Positions 28,506 to 40,661 of a stretch of DNA of 64,000 nt are shown one piece after another. The stretch comes from Sulfurihydrogenibium sp. YO3AOP1. Its GTDB lineage: Bacteria > Aquificota > Aquificia > Aquificales > Hydrogenothermaceae. Numbering within the stretch: position 1 is the stretch's first letter; each line of letters opens with the position of its first letter. Below the pieces are notes generated by a model. That model was not told the origin of the DNA. It saw only the letters and a list, made by a program, of their open reading frames with translations, and did not search any database. Location of the stretch: the NCBI RefSeq assembly GCF_000020325.1, contig NC_010730.1:186001-250000 (forward strand), written 5' to 3'. The position numbers and the translations under genes were made by a program.

Positions 28506-29567
28506 TCAAGATTGTTTTTTATATAAGCTCAACATTTTTTGCTGCTCTTTTCTTATATAACTAAATATATCCTTTTGGATACTTTCTTTAATTTCTTTAA
28601 ATTTAATACCGTAACAAATAATCTTTTGCTTTTCATAAACATTTACAACATCACCTGTCAACTGAAAATCTTTTTCCTCTAATGTAAATGTTAATATAAT
28701 TTCATCCCCAATTCGTAGGTTTAATGTATTTTTTTCTTCTACACTTACGCAAAATCTTGCACCAGATGGGCTTATATCAAGAATTCTACCAATATGCCAC
28801 TTTATGATTTCTTTATCATCTTCCTTTATTTTTTTACCTAATACAGCTTCTATATCTGTATCTATTCTCGGATATTCTCTTCTTTGTATTCTTAGAATTT
28901 CAAATGTGTGAGGAAATTTTAATATAACATTTCCACTTTCTTTCAAGATATCCTCTATTTGCCCCTCAACAACATAAGCACCATCTGATTTTCTTATAAA
29001 AGATATTTTTACCTTATCACCAACATTTAAATTCGGTACATTTTTATCAGTTATTGCCCAGTACATATATAATTCATCTTTGTCATATAAGACAACATTA
29101 AAACTTCTTCCATCTTCTAATTTAATCCTTCCTCCTTGGAAAAGATCAATATCTTTTGTGACAGTGATTGGAACAAAAGATGGTACGACATCAAATCCAA
29201 GCTTTTCTCTCATATCTTTGATTAAATTTTCATTAAAATTTGGATTATCCTTTATATAAAGGTCAACAACTTTCTCAAATGGTGATTTAAACTCTAAAGC
29301 TAAAAATGGGTCTCTACCCATCTTTTTAGAATAATCCCAAAGAATAGATACTTGCTCATCGCTCAACTCTTTCTCTTTAGCATATTTTACAAATTCTGAA
29401 TAATGGTATTTCGCTTTAAGTTTTTTACTTAAACTATTTAAAAATAAAACAGCGAGAATAATAATTAAAATTATAAAAAGCAAAAAAACTATTGCATTTA
29501 TATCAACACCAGATAATTTTTCTACGGCTTTCTGATAACCTTCTACAACTGGTTTTCTCTCAGGCAT
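28506..29567 (-). CDS. Membrane-anchored PilZ-domain (c-di-GMP effector-like) protein
   Basis: This 353-residue protein has an N-terminal transmembrane helix at about 22-46 (INAIVFLLFIILIIILAVLF), a helical linker and a flagellar-brake-like N-terminal barrel (about 150-225). The PilZ domain begins with RIQRREYPRIDTD (RxxxR motif, about 230) and has DISPSGARFCV (D/NxSxxG, about 268). These are the two c-di-GMP-binding elements of PilZ proteins. It could read the c-di-GMP level set by proteins such as the split GGDEF/EAL gene at 20197. The output is unknown. Confidence 0.8.
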   Translation of the reverse strand: MPERKPVVEGYQKAVEKLSGVDINAIVFLLFIILIIILAVLFLNSLSKKLKAKYHYSEFVKYAKEKELSDEQVSILWDYSKKMGRDPFLALEFKSPFEKVVDLYIKDNPNFNENLIKDMREKLGFDVVPSFVPITVTKDIDLFQGGRIKLEDGRSFNVVLYDKDELYMYWAITDKNVPNLNVGDKVKISFIRKSDGAYVVEGQIEDILKESGNVILKFPHTFEILRIQRREYPRIDTDIEAVLGKKIKEDDKEIIKWHIGRILDISPSGARFCVSVEEKNTLNLRIGDEIILTFTLEEKDFQLTGDVVNVYEKQKIICYGIKFKEIKESIQKDIFSYIRKEQQKMLSLYKKQS

Positions 29568-29608
29568 TTTTAACCCATCCCTACATTTTATTCTAAGTTT
29601 TTGTTAAA

Positions 29609-29615
29609 CTATAAT
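29609..29615 (+). promoter_or_regulatory. Candidate -10 box for alr
   Basis: TATAAT at 29610-29615 lies about 26 bp upstream of the presumed alr start and 14 bp upstream of its GGAGGG ribosome site. The -35 region is weak. It sits in the 73-bp gap between the divergent PilZ gene and alr. Confidence 0.4.
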
Positions 29616-29640
29616 ATCACAATTTTATGGAGGGTTTAAG

Positions 29641-30711
29641 ATTAGCTTTTATAGAAGTTTTGCTGAAATAAATTTAGAAAATTTAAAGCATAATGTAAAA
29701 AATTTATACTCTTTTTCAAAGAAAAAAATTTTTGCAGTGGTAAAAGCAGATGCGTACGGTCATAATGCGGTTTTGGTATCTAAATATCTACAAGAATTAG
29801 ATTTTATAGAATCTTTCTGCGTTGCTACTCCTTTAGAAGGGAAAGAATTAAGAGAAAATGGAATTTTTAAAAATATTCTTATTCTTGGCGGGGTTTTAAA
29901 AGAAGAGATTGAGATTTTAAATCAGTACAACTTAATTCCCGTGATTTCAGACTTTAACCAGTTGGAAATCGCAAGAAAGCTAAAAAATAGAAAAATACAT
30001 CTAAAATTTGATACTGGAATGAGAAGGCTTGGGTTTTATTTAGAGAATGTGGATAAAATAAAACCACTTTTAAAAGAGTTTGAGATAGAAGGAGTACTAA
30101 CTCATCTATCAAGTGCTGATACTGATAGAGAGTATACAATAAATCAGATTAAAGAGTTTAAAGAGATTTTAAATCTTCTTGATGTTAAGCCAAAATACAT
30201 ACACGTTCAAAACTCAGCCGGCGTTGTTTATGAGTGTGATTTTTGCAATGTTATAAGGGTTGGTCTTGCTATGTATGGGGAAAAGCCTTTTGAAAGTTAT
30301 CCGATAGAGCTAAAACAAGTAATGAGTGTAAAATCTAAAATTATTTCTATTAAAGATGTAAAATCAGGGGATAGAGTTTCTTATAATGGAAGCTTTGTAG
30401 CCAAAAAACCTATGAAGGTTGCCATAGTACCATTTGGTTATGCAGATGGTCTTCCAAGAAGTTTATCCAATAGATGGTTTTTTTTAGTAAATGGTAAAGA
30501 AGCTCCAATTCTTGGTAAAATAACAATGGATATGACAATAGTTGATGTTTCTGAAATTGAGAATATAAATATTGGTAATGAGGTTGTGATAGTTGGAGAA
30601 AGTGGCAATAAAAGAATAACCTTTGGAGATATTGCTAACATTGTAGGAACTATTTCATACGAAATCATGTGTGGTATCTCAAAAAGGGTTGTAAGGTGCG
30701 AAAAATGTTAA
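29641..30711 (+). CDS. alr: Alanine racemase, probably initiating at ATT
   Basis: The protein is 356 residues if translation begins at ATT 29641, six bases after GGAGGG (29629-29634). The next standard start, GTG 29737, would remove SFAEINLENLKHNVKNLYSF, the conserved Alr N-terminal strand and helix, and leave almost no leader. No ATG, GTG or TTG exists in frame between. The PLP lysine lies in VVKADAYGHN, the catalytic Tyr is within VSYNGSF, and MTIVDVS is present. Alr makes D-alanine for peptidoglycan. It overlaps the following regulator gene. Confidence 0.88.
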   Translation: MSFYRSFAEINLENLKHNVKNLYSFSKKKIFAVVKADAYGHNAVLVSKYLQELDFIESFCVATPLEGKELRENGIFKNILILGGVLKEEIEILNQYNLIPVISDFNQLEIARKLKNRKIHLKFDTGMRRLGFYLENVDKIKPLLKEFEIEGVLTHLSSADTDREYTINQIKEFKEILNLLDVKPKYIHVQNSAGVVYECDFCNVIRVGLAMYGEKPFESYPIELKQVMSVKSKIISIKDVKSGDRVSYNGSFVAKKPMKVAIVPFGYADGLPRSLSNRWFFLVNGKEAPILGKITMDMTIVDVSEIENINIGNEVVIVGESGNKRITFGDIANIVGTISYEIMCGISKRVVRCEKC

Positions 30712-32060
30712 ATATTTTGGTTGTAGATGATGAAAAAAATATTCAAAGTTTGATTAAAGATATTCTCAGCGATGAAGGTCATTCTGTAAGCGTTGCCGGA
30801 AGTTTGACATCTGCAAAGGATTTAATAAAAAAAGAAGTTTTTGATTTGATATTCTTAGATGTATGGCTACCTGATGGAGACGGTATATCTTTGATTTCTT
30901 TTATAAAAGAGCATCAGCCAAACAGCTTTATAGTTATGATTTCCGGTCATGCAAACATACCTATAGCCGTTCAAGCAATAAAGGAAGGTGCTTTCGACTT
31001 TTTAGAAAAACCGCTATCTACAGACACGATTTTTGCAGTAATAGAAAAAATAGAAAAAGAAATAAAATTGAGACAAAGCCTTCAATTCTATAAAGAAAAA
31101 GAAGAAAGTCAGATTGAAATCATCGGAAATAGTGAAAAGATAGTTCAATTGAAAAAACAGATAGAAAAAGTAGCAAAAACAAATGCATGGGTAATGATTC
31201 TTGGAGAAAACGGAACCGGTAAAGAACTTGTAGCAAAATCCATTCATTATCAATCTAGCAGAAAAGATTATCCATTTGTAGATATAAACTGTGCTGCAAT
31301 ACCTGACGAGCTTTTTGAAGCAGAATTTTTTGGATACGAAAAAGGAGCGTTTACTAATGCTTTCACAAGAAAGATAGGGAAGTTAGAGCTTGCAGACAAA
31401 GGAACGTTATTTTTAGATGAAGTGGCAGATATGAGCCTATCTGCCCAAGCCAAGCTTTTAAGAGTTTTAGAAGAAAAAGAATTTTCAAGACTTGGAAGTA
31501 ATACGAAAATAAAGGTTGATTTAAGAGTAATCTCAGCAACAAACAAAGATATACAAAAAGAAGTAGAAAAAGGCACTTTCAGACAGGACTTAGCTTTTAG
31601 ACTATCAGTAATTCCATTAACCGTACCACCACTGAGAGAAAGAGGAGAAGATATAATCTTACTTGCAGAGTACTTTATAAAGAAATTTTCAATAGAAAAT
31701 AAAGTAGAACCACCAATACTGACTGATGAAGTAAAAAGAACTTTTTTAAACTATTCTTGGCCCGGAAATGTAAGAGAGCTAAAAAATCTAATGGAAAGAA
31801 TTGTTATTTTTAACAGTGGTGATTATGTTTATAACAAAGACCTACCCCCAAACATGTTTGGTAAAACTACTGCCCATGAAGAAAAAAGCATTCCAATTAC
31901 AATAAGACCTTTGAAAGATGCAAAAGAAGAACTTGAAAGAGAGATGATTAAAAAAGCCTTGGAAGTATACAATAAAAATTTAAAAGAAGTTGCAAAGGCT
32001 CTTGATATTGATTTATCGTCTTTGTATAGAAAAATAAAACAGCATCAGTTGGAGGAGTAA
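30705..32060 (+). CDS. NtrC-family sigma-54-dependent response regulator
   Basis: The protein is 451 residues from the ATG at 30705; the frame extends upstream but only this start leads directly into the receiver. Receiver domain: ILVVDDEKNIQSL and phosphorylated Asp in LIFLDVWLPDGDG (about residue 53). AAA+ sigma-54 domain: GENGTGKELVAK (Walker A), LFEAEFFGYEKGAFTNA (the GAFTGA loop reads GAFTNA) and GTLFLDEVADMS (Walker B). The Fis-type helix-turn-helix is at the C-terminus (LKEVAKALDIDLSSLYRKI). It resembles NtrX/AtoC regulators. No cognate histidine kinase is in the window. It overlaps alr by 7 bp. Confidence 0.92.
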   Translation: MLNILVVDDEKNIQSLIKDILSDEGHSVSVAGSLTSAKDLIKKEVFDLIFLDVWLPDGDGISLISFIKEHQPNSFIVMISGHANIPIAVQAIKEGAFDFLEKPLSTDTIFAVIEKIEKEIKLRQSLQFYKEKEESQIEIIGNSEKIVQLKKQIEKVAKTNAWVMILGENGTGKELVAKSIHYQSSRKDYPFVDINCAAIPDELFEAEFFGYEKGAFTNAFTRKIGKLELADKGTLFLDEVADMSLSAQAKLLRVLEEKEFSRLGSNTKIKVDLRVISATNKDIQKEVEKGTFRQDLAFRLSVIPLTVPPLRERGEDIILLAEYFIKKFSIENKVEPPILTDEVKRTFLNYSWPGNVRELKNLMERIVIFNSGDYVYNKDLPPNMFGKTTAHEEKSIPITIRPLKDAKEELEREMIKKALEVYNKNLKEVAKALDIDLSSLYRKIKQHQLEE

Positions 32061-32062
32061 AA

Positions 32063-32248
32063 ATGCCATACGTTGAAGTTAAGGTAACTGGAAGACTAAC
32101 AAAAGAACAAAAAGAAAAAATCGTAGAAGGTATTACAAAAGTATTAGAAGAGGTTGCAAACAAACCACCACAATCTACTTATATAGTAATTACAGAAGTA
32201 GACAGAGAAAACTGGGCAAAGGGTGGAAAATTATTGTCTGATTTATAG
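32063..32248 (+). CDS. 4-oxalocrotonate tautomerase family protein
   Basis: This 61-residue protein has the catalytic Pro directly after Met (MPYVEVKVTGRLTKEQKEKI), the defining feature of the tautomerase superfamily. The size matches the 4-OT type that assembles as a hexamer. Arg/Lys residues expected in the pocket are partly present. It follows the sigma-54 regulator with a GGAGG ribosome site in the 2-bp gap region. The substrate is unknown. Confidence 0.88.
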   Translation: MPYVEVKVTGRLTKEQKEKIVEGITKVLEEVANKPPQSTYIVITEVDRENWAKGGKLLSDL

Positions 32249-32407
32249 GGAGAGTGTTCCAAATTTTTTTAAGCTTCCCTTTCCGTGTCATCCTGAAGCC
32301 AAAGGCTGAAAGATCTACTCTTTTAAAAAGAGAGAAAACGAGATTCTTCGCTTACGCTCAGAATGACAGTGTTGGTTTTTGGAACAGTCTTTCTTGTTTT
32401 TTGATAT
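32249..32407. repeat. Palindromic intergenic repeat
   Basis: GTCATCCTGAAGCCAAAGGC... (about 32287) and GAGATTCTTCGCTTACGCTCAGAATGAC (about 32340-32367) form the same composite as at 20010-20094, between convergent genes. The TTCTTCGC/GCTCAGAA part can form a hairpin and might act as a bidirectional terminator; this is inference. Confidence 0.6.
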
Positions 32408-35344
<2,937 letters not shown>

Positions 35345-35345
<1 letters not shown>

Positions 35346-35956
35346 TACTTTCTTCCTACAACTAAAAAAATTGGATACTCTCTTTCCATGCTCTCTCTTT
35401 GTTTTTTAACTATATGCGCTATTTCAGACTTGATTTCTTTAAATCCGGCTTCTTTAAGTTTATTTTCCATCTCTTGTATTTCAAACCCAAAATGTTCAAC
35501 CCCTTCATTGTCATCATGAAAGCTGCCATCTTCTTTAACAAGGTCAGCAATCGCAATATAACCATCTTCATTTAGATAATCGTAAAGAATTTTTAATATC
35601 TGACTTATATCCTTTATATGATGAAAAACCATAGAGCTAACGATTAAGTCGTACTTTTCTGATAGTTTATCTGTATAAATGTCTAAATTGAGACATTTCA
35701 TATTTTCGATTTGATTTTCTTTAATTTTTTTATCAAAAACCTCTATCATTCCTTTTGATGTATCAATTCCTGTAATCTCTCCAACATAAGGCTGTAAGAA
35801 AAAGGACAATAATCCGGTTCCACATCCAAAGTCTAAGACTTTCATGTTTTGATTTAATGGAACCAACTCTTTTATTTTTTCAGCTACATTTTTTGCTATA
35901 TTGACTCTTGCAGGTTTTTCATCCCATGTAAACGCTGCCATATCAAATCTATTCAT
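35345..35956 (-). CDS. Class I SAM-dependent methyltransferase
   Basis: This 203-residue Rossmann methyltransferase has SAM motif I VLDFGCGTGLLSFFLQPY (about residue 40), motif II GITGIDTSKGMIEVF-like EITGIDTSKGM and post-motif YDLIVSSMVFHHIKD. It resembles UbiE/Coq5-type or generic methyltransferase-11 enzymes; the substrate cannot be told from sequence. It is embedded between an ATPase gene and murF with tiny gaps, which says cotranscription rather than function. Confidence 0.8.
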
Positions 35957-35959
35957 AGA

Positions 35960-36868
35960 TTATCCTCCTAAAAATCTTAAGACAAGATATATTAAAATTA
36001 AGATAAATGCTGGGATGACTAATAAGATTATAGTTTTTAAATATTTTTTTTCTCCTTTTTCCTCTTTCAAAAGAGATTTCAATGCAGATCTTATATGGTG
36101 AGGTTTTATTACTTGGCTATTTTCCAAATATGCAGACATTAAAGCTTTTGACATAACTGAATTTATTAATCTTGGGATTCCTTCAGTATTTTTATATAAT
36201 TCTTCAAAAACTTTTGGGTCAATATTTATATTCTCACCATTTGCTATTTTTAAACGATGCATAACGTATTTTTCAACTTCTTTTAAGTTTAAAAAATTTA
36301 GGAACATTTTATTTGTAATTCGATGGTCTAACTGTCTAAGTTTAGGAAGCTTTAATTTTTCTTCTAACTCTGGCTGACCTACTAAAATAATTTGAATTAA
36401 TTTCTCTTTTTCAGTTTCTAAATTAGATAGCAATCTTAACTCTTCTAATGTTTCTACTGGCATAAGCTGTGCTTCATCTATTATGATTAATGTTTTTATG
36501 CCTTTTTTAATATTTTCAAGTAAAAATAATTTCAATATTTTTAATATTTTATCTTTGGAAATATCCTTATCATATTCCAGAGAAAACTCATCCATCAATG
36601 TCTTTAAAAACTCTTCTGGTTGAAGGTTTGGATTTAAAATCAATGCATAAATATATTTATCTGGTAGGTCGGATAAGAATTTTCTCAAAATGGTAGTTTT
36701 TCCTGTTCCAGGTTCTCCAACGATTACACAAAAACCTTCTCCATTTTCAACAACGTATTTTAATAAATTTTTGGCAGTTCTATGAGTTAAAGATTCGTAG
36801 AAAAAACTTGGGTCGGGTGTTATTTTAAATGGATCTTCTTTTAAACCAAAAAAATCTAAATAACTCAT
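35960..36868 (-). CDS. ExeA/GspA-like AAA ATPase with C-terminal membrane anchor
   Basis: This 302-residue protein begins YLDFFGLKEDPFKITPDPSFFY, the typical N-terminus of ExeA-type ATPases. It has Walker A VIVGEPGTGKTTIL (about residue 48) and Walker B TLIIIDEAQLMPVETLEELR (about 128), and ends with a hydrophobic helix (TIILLVIPAFILILIYLVLRF, about 277-297). ExeA-like proteins couple ATP hydrolysis to envelope assembly in secretion systems, though many have unknown roles. Its start is 1 bp from the end of lptA, suggesting a link to the cell envelope. Confidence 0.85.
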   Translation of the reverse strand: MSYLDFFGLKEDPFKITPDPSFFYESLTHRTAKNLLKYVVENGEGFCVIVGEPGTGKTTILRKFLSDLPDKYIYALILNPNLQPEEFLKTLMDEFSLEYDKDISKDKILKILKLFLLENIKKGIKTLIIIDEAQLMPVETLEELRLLSNLETEKEKLIQIILVGQPELEEKLKLPKLRQLDHRITNKMFLNFLNLKEVEKYVMHRLKIANGENINIDPKVFEELYKNTEGIPRLINSVMSKALMSAYLENSQVIKPHHIRSALKSLLKEEKGEKKYLKTIILLVIPAFILILIYLVLRFLGG

Positions 36869-37408
36869 TTACTCTTGTTTTTCCTTTGGAAAGATTATAC
36901 TTCTTACTCTCTTAGTTTTTGAAGTTGCTATAGCTTTTTCCTCATCTATGTAATAGTAAATTTCATCACCTTCTACAACGTTTTTATCTTGATGAACTTC
37001 TGCATTATTTCTAAGAATTATCAAATTTTTATCTTTATAGTATTCTGCTTCTTTACCTTTACCCCATTTGTTTTCTTGCTCAAAATAAACATTACCGGTA
37101 GCTATTATTTTAGAGACATCACCTTTATCGTCTAAAAATATTTTCATCATATCTGCATTTAATTTAATATTTCCCTTTATAGCTTCAACTTTTCCTGTGT
37201 ATATAGCTATTTTATCTTTGTTAAAGTATTCCAACTTATCAGCTGTTATTACCACCGGCTCTTTTTTATTCGTTTCTTTTTTTTCTTGACTGTATGCAAC
37301 CAACACAAAAAATAAAATAATAAAAAACGCTAATTTATAAATACGGCTGGCAAAAAATTCAAGGAAAGTAGGGGATTCTTTGTTAATTAAAAAATTTATA
37401 TCATGCAT
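36869..37408 (-). CDS. lptA: LPS-transport periplasmic protein LptA (OstA-like)
   Basis: This 179-residue protein has a hydrophobic segment at about residues 26-40 (KLAFFIILFFVLVAYSQ), probably a signal peptide preceded by a long N-region. The OstA/LptA fold follows: PVVITADKLEYFNKDKIAIY, GKVEAIKGNIKLNADMMKIF, IIATGNVYFEQ and NVVEGDEIYYYIDEEKA. LptA bridges inner and outer membranes for LPS transit. It overlaps lptC by 8 bp. The LptB ATPase is at 9480. Confidence 0.9.
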   Translation of the reverse strand: MHDINFLINKESPTFLEFFASRIYKLAFFIILFFVLVAYSQEKKETNKKEPVVITADKLEYFNKDKIAIYTGKVEAIKGNIKLNADMMKIFLDDKGDVSKIIATGNVYFEQENKWGKGKEAEYYKDKNLIILRNNAEVHQDKNVVEGDEIYYYIDEEKAIATSKTKRVRSIIFPKEKQE

Positions 37409-37928
37409 CTTTTCCTCTCACTGTTGTTTTAACATTTTGTAATCTTATGTTTTCTTCTTCAAAATTAAAAAACAAATTCTTTCCTACGGTTTGCATTTTT
37501 TCAGAATTAATATAATTTTGACTATAGTTGTACGCAATCTTTCTTTCTGTATCTATAAATAATTTATCGGTCGTAAGTTGAAGATTCTTAGATATAACTT
37601 TTACATTATTATAAATATCAATTATTTTTTGCTGTCCGTAATATGTTGCTAAATCTCCTGTTAAATCAAAAGACCTATCATCGCTTTTATAAATTAAATA
37701 CGGCTTTTCTATATGAACGTTTTCCTTAACCTTTACCATCTTTTGCCCTGTCAGTTTATACTCTTTATCTGACTTAGATATGTATATAAAATTTTCTATT
37801 GTGTTATTTGTATATCTTAATCTATTTAGATTTTCTCTTTCTATATAGTCGTTAATTTGATTAAAAATGTAAGAAATGACAAGAAAAATCAAGCCTAACA
37901 AGAAGATTCTACTGCTCTTCTCTAACAA
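37401..37928 (-). CDS. lptC: LPS export protein LptC
   Basis: The protein is 175 residues from a TTG start inside the end of hemA (ribosome site AGGAG about 10 nt upstream). One N-terminal membrane helix ([15 protein letters not shown]) is followed by the beta-jellyroll pattern [35 protein letters not shown] and [19 protein letters not shown]. LptC anchors LptA to the LptB2FG transporter. The sequence is divergent, but the fold pattern and adjacency to lptA make the call good. Confidence 0.8.
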   Translation of the reverse strand: MLEKSSRIFLLGLIFLVISYIFNQINDYIERENLNRLRYTNNTIENFIYISKSDKEYKLTGQKMVKVKENVHIEKPYLIYKSDDRSFDLTGDLATYYGQQKIIDIYNNVKVISKNLQLTTDKLFIDTERKIAYNYSQNYINSEKMQTVGKNLFFNFEEENIRLQNVKTTVRGKDA

Positions 37929-39234
37929 TATCTTCTATCTCCTCTAAATTCTTGCCTTTTTTTCTGAAATCCCATTTTGAGCTAAACATATCTTCAAAAA
38001 TTTTTACTACTTCTGTATTTCCTTCTTTTGCAGCTTTATCTTTGATATACATAGTTGGTCTGTGAAGTAGTTTGTTTATCAAAGACCTCATTGCCAAATC
38101 AATGGTTTCTCTTTCTTTTTCATTTAGATAAGGCATTTGTTTAAACAATTTTTCCAACTGCTGTTGTCTAAGCTTATCTGCATAATCTCTAACACTTGAA
38201 ATAATAGGACTAACTTTTAGAGCATTTAACCATTTGACAAACTTCTCTACTTCTTCGTCGATTATAAATTCGGCTCTTTGAGCTTCTATTTTTCTTTCTT
38301 CTAAGTTTGAATTTACTACCTGTTTTAAATCGTCAATGTTGTATAAATAAACACCTTCAAGCTCGTTAACACTCTCTTCAACGTTTCTTGGAACAGAGAT
38401 ATCTATTATAAAAAGTGGGTCTTTTCTGCTTTTTATTGCTCTTTTAACATCTTCTTTTTTTAGAATTGGTTCTTTTGCACCTGTTGAAACGATTATAATA
38501 TCTGCCTCCGGTAAAAATTCTTGAATTTTTTCAAATCTAATTGCACTTCCGCTGAATTTGTCTGCAAGTTCAACAGCTTTTTCAAATGTTCTGTTTGACA
38601 CAAAAATATGTTTTACATTTAGAGAATGAAGGTGCTTAGCTGCAAGCTCAGCCATCTCGCCAGCACCAATTATAAGCACATTTTTATCTTTCAAATCTCC
38701 AAAAATCTTCTTTGCAAGCAAAACAGCTGCATAGCTTATAGATACAGCCCTTCTTGATATACCGGTAGAAGTTCTGATTTTTTTTGATACGTTTAAAGCT
38801 TTATCAAATAATCTTGTAAGAATATGACGGACGGCTTTATACTCTTTTGCTTTTGTAAACGAATCTTTAAATTGACAAACAATCTGTGGTTCGCCTATCA
38901 CCATAGAATCTAAGCTTGAAGAAACTCTAAATATATGTCTGATTGCTTCTTTGTTTGTATAGAAAAATAAATAATCTTTTAAAGTATTGACAGGAACAGT
39001 AGAATACTGAGATAGAATTCTTAAAATCTCTTCTTTTACTTTTTCTATATTATCGTTAGATACTCCGTAAAGCTCAACTCTGTTACAAGTAGAAATTACG
39101 CAGATTTCATATATATCTTCAATAGAATTTAATTTTTCAAGAATTAAGCCGTAATTGTTTTCTGTTATGGCTAACTTCTCTCTAATCTCTACCGGCGCTG
39201 TTTTATAGTTAAAACCTGTTGAGAATATAACCAT
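37909..39234 (-). CDS. hemA: Glutamyl-tRNA reductase
   Basis: This 441-residue protein has the catalytic motif [15 protein letters not shown] (Cys near residue 49), [17 protein letters not shown], the NADPH-binding [18 protein letters not shown] (about 187) and a C-terminal dimerisation helix with [13 protein letters not shown]. It reduces glutamyl-tRNA to glutamate-1-semialdehyde, the first tetrapyrrole step in the C5 pathway. It heads the long minus-strand run lptC, lptA, ATPase, methyltransferase, murF, gap, trpG. Confidence 0.96.
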   Translation of the reverse strand: MVIFSTGFNYKTAPVEIREKLAITENNYGLILEKLNSIEDIYEICVISTCNRVELYGVSNDNIEKVKEEILRILSQYSTVPVNTLKDYLFFYTNKEAIRHIFRVSSSLDSMVIGEPQIVCQFKDSFTKAKEYKAVRHILTRLFDKALNVSKKIRTSTGISRRAVSISYAAVLLAKKIFGDLKDKNVLIIGAGEMAELAAKHLHSLNVKHIFVSNRTFEKAVELADKFSGSAIRFEKIQEFLPEADIIIVSTGAKEPILKKEDVKRAIKSRKDPLFIIDISVPRNVEESVNELEGVYLYNIDDLKQVVNSNLEERKIEAQRAEFIIDEEVEKFVKWLNALKVSPIISSVRDYADKLRQQQLEKLFKQMPYLNEKERETIDLAMRSLINKLLHRPTMYIKDKAAKEGNTEVVKIFEDMFSSKWDFRKKGKNLEEIEDIVREEQ

Positions 39235-39298
39235 CTTTACTCCAAAAATATGATTAAAAATATTATAGCATCTTATAAGATATGCTAAAATTTAGCCT

Positions 39299-39934
39299 AT
39301 GAATATACTAAATCCGCAAGTAGAAGCTTACATAGAACAGTTAAACAGAATTGCCTTCATTGAAGATGAAGAAATCTTAAAAGAAATGGAAGACTATGCT
39401 CATAAAAATGACTTCCCTATCATTGATAGAACAGTTGGAAGACTAATTTATCTAATTACAAAGTTAAAAAATCCAAAATTAGTCGTAGAGCTTGGTTCTG
39501 GTTATGGATATTCTGCTTATTACTTTGCAAAAGCTATGAATGGCGGAAAGGTTGTATTAACAGACTATCAAGAAAGAAACCTATCTATGGCAAAATCGTA
39601 TTTTGAAAGATTTGGTTTGTTAGATAAAACAGAGTTTAGAGTAGGAAATGCTATTGAGATAGCAAAAGAGTATAAAGATATTGATATTTTATTTCTGGAT
39701 TTAGAAAAAACTAAATATCTTGAAGCTATTTTAACATTAAAAGACAATCTTAAAGTTGGTAGTTTAGTTATCGCTGACAATACGCTATGGTATGGCAAAG
39801 TTGCACAGGATAATCCAGATGAAAAAACAGCAAAAATTAAAGAATTTAATGAGCATATGTTTAAAAATAAAGAGTTTTTTAGTGTTTTAATTCCTTTAAG
39901 AGATGGTGTTCTAATTAGCAATAAGATTGAGTAA
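39299..39934 (+). CDS. O-methyltransferase (caffeoyl-CoA/catechol type family)
   Basis: This 211-residue protein has the family's SAM motif VVELGSGYGYSAYYFAKAM (about residue 61), VVLTDYQERNLSMAKSYF, IDILFLDLEKTKYLEAI (metal/catalytic region, about 128) and LVIADNTLWYGKV. The layout matches the O-methyltransferase 3 family, including Leptospira and cyanobacterial members; the substrate is unknown. It is divergent from hemA, with the two starts about 65 bp apart. Confidence 0.85.
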   Translation: MNILNPQVEAYIEQLNRIAFIEDEEILKEMEDYAHKNDFPIIDRTVGRLIYLITKLKNPKLVVELGSGYGYSAYYFAKAMNGGKVVLTDYQERNLSMAKSYFERFGLLDKTEFRVGNAIEIAKEYKDIDILFLDLEKTKYLEAILTLKDNLKVGSLVIADNTLWYGKVAQDNPDEKTAKIKEFNEHMFKNKEFFSVLIPLRDGVLISNKIE

Positions 39935-40189
39935 AAAAGCGATAAATTAACAATTCTCACAACGGCTATGCTCAATTATTAAAGCTAAGAATAACAATAG
40001 CTAAAACTATTTTTTAGATAGTATTTATAACTGGCTTTACTCATGTATTTTATAAATTTTTTAGACAATAGCTTCAAATTTCACCTCTCTTGTTCCAAAT
40101 CGGACAGTCATTTGTTCTTTTTTGGACAGTAAAATATAAAAGTGTTTGTATTTACATAATAGAAAATTGGCATAAATTTTTAATATCAC

Positions 40190-40360
40190 TTATAGCTCCT
40201 GCTGCACTTTTTCTTCAAGACCCACCTCCTGCAAGAATTTTGGAAGTTGGCCACCGGCTAACTTCCCTTTTTTATTAAAGATTCCAAGCTGAGAGATTTG
40301 AACAAATTGGCAAATACTATACAGTTCATGAACTTCAGTACAAAATAATTCGTAAATTAC
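40190..40360 (-). pseudogene. Possible C-terminal remnant of an unidentified gene
   Basis: A 57-codon open stretch on the minus strand ends in TAA at 40190-40192. It reads like protein (for example GIFNKKGKLAGGQLPKFLQE, then VGLEEKVQQEL) with a charged amphipathic C-terminus, but it has no plausible start and an in-frame TAG at 40363-40361. The opposite strand is also partly open, so direction is uncertain. Higher G+C around 40200-40260 sets it off from neighbours. Parent gene not recognised. Confidence 0.3.
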
Positions 40361-40396
40361 CTATCAAATGGATTAATAGGTAAAGTCTATGTTTTT

Positions 40397-40583
40397 ATAT
40401 ACCTTGGGTGATAAATTAGTGGTTTTTAATAGAATTTAAAAATGAGATCCTTCGGTCTTATGGCCTCAGGATGACAGGGTAAGTGTAGGAGTTATTCATG
40501 AATCGCCCTTACGAAAGTAAAGTTATCATTATGCAGTCGGCGAAGAATTTCCAACTTTTACCTAATTCCTCACCTGAAATATA
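40397..40583. repeat. MITE-like element
   Basis: The left terminus ATATACCTTGGGTGATAAAT continues into TAGTGGTTTTTAATAG, nearly the same as at 42297. The right terminus AATTCCTCACCTGAAATATA (40564-40583) is an imperfect inverted copy. The interior carries GAGATCCTTCGGTC...CAGGATGAC, a degenerate TTATTCATGAATCGCCC palindrome and CGGCGAAGAA. Confidence 0.65.
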
Positions 40584-40629
40584 GGACAAAATCTATGTGA
40601 TTATACCTTGAGATTAAATTTATGAAAGT

Positions 40630-40649
40630 GGCAAGCTCTAAGGCTTGCC
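40630..40649 (-). terminator. Hairpin downstream of the ahcY-YdcH-like operon
   Basis: GGCAAGC-TCTAAG-GCTTGCC forms a perfect 7-bp stem with a 6-nt loop, 12 bp past the stop of the YdcH-like gene. The following T-run is weak on the minus strand (ACTTTCAT), so intrinsic termination is plausible but not certain. Confidence 0.5.
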
Positions 40650-40661
40650 GTTGTGTGAGTG

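Larger units (their letters stand above)
39935..40661. other. 727-bp gap with decayed coding remnant, repeat and terminator
   Basis: The longest gap in the window apart from the transposon. 39935-40085 shows nothing recognisable. Two GGACAGT heptamers lie at about 40103 and 40125. A possible gene remnant occupies 40190-40360, a MITE-like repeat 40397-40583 and a hairpin 40630-40649; these are listed separately. No tRNA or full-length gene was found. Confidence 0.6.

Noticed and set aside
29737-30711. alr starting at GTG 29737
   Set aside because: It would delete the conserved first strand and helix, which are clearly encoded upstream in frame behind a strong ribosome site.
39935-40189. tRNA or small RNA gene in the gap
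   Set aside because: No cloverleaf arms, T-loop (GTTCGA) signature or strong stem-loop could be found by eye.
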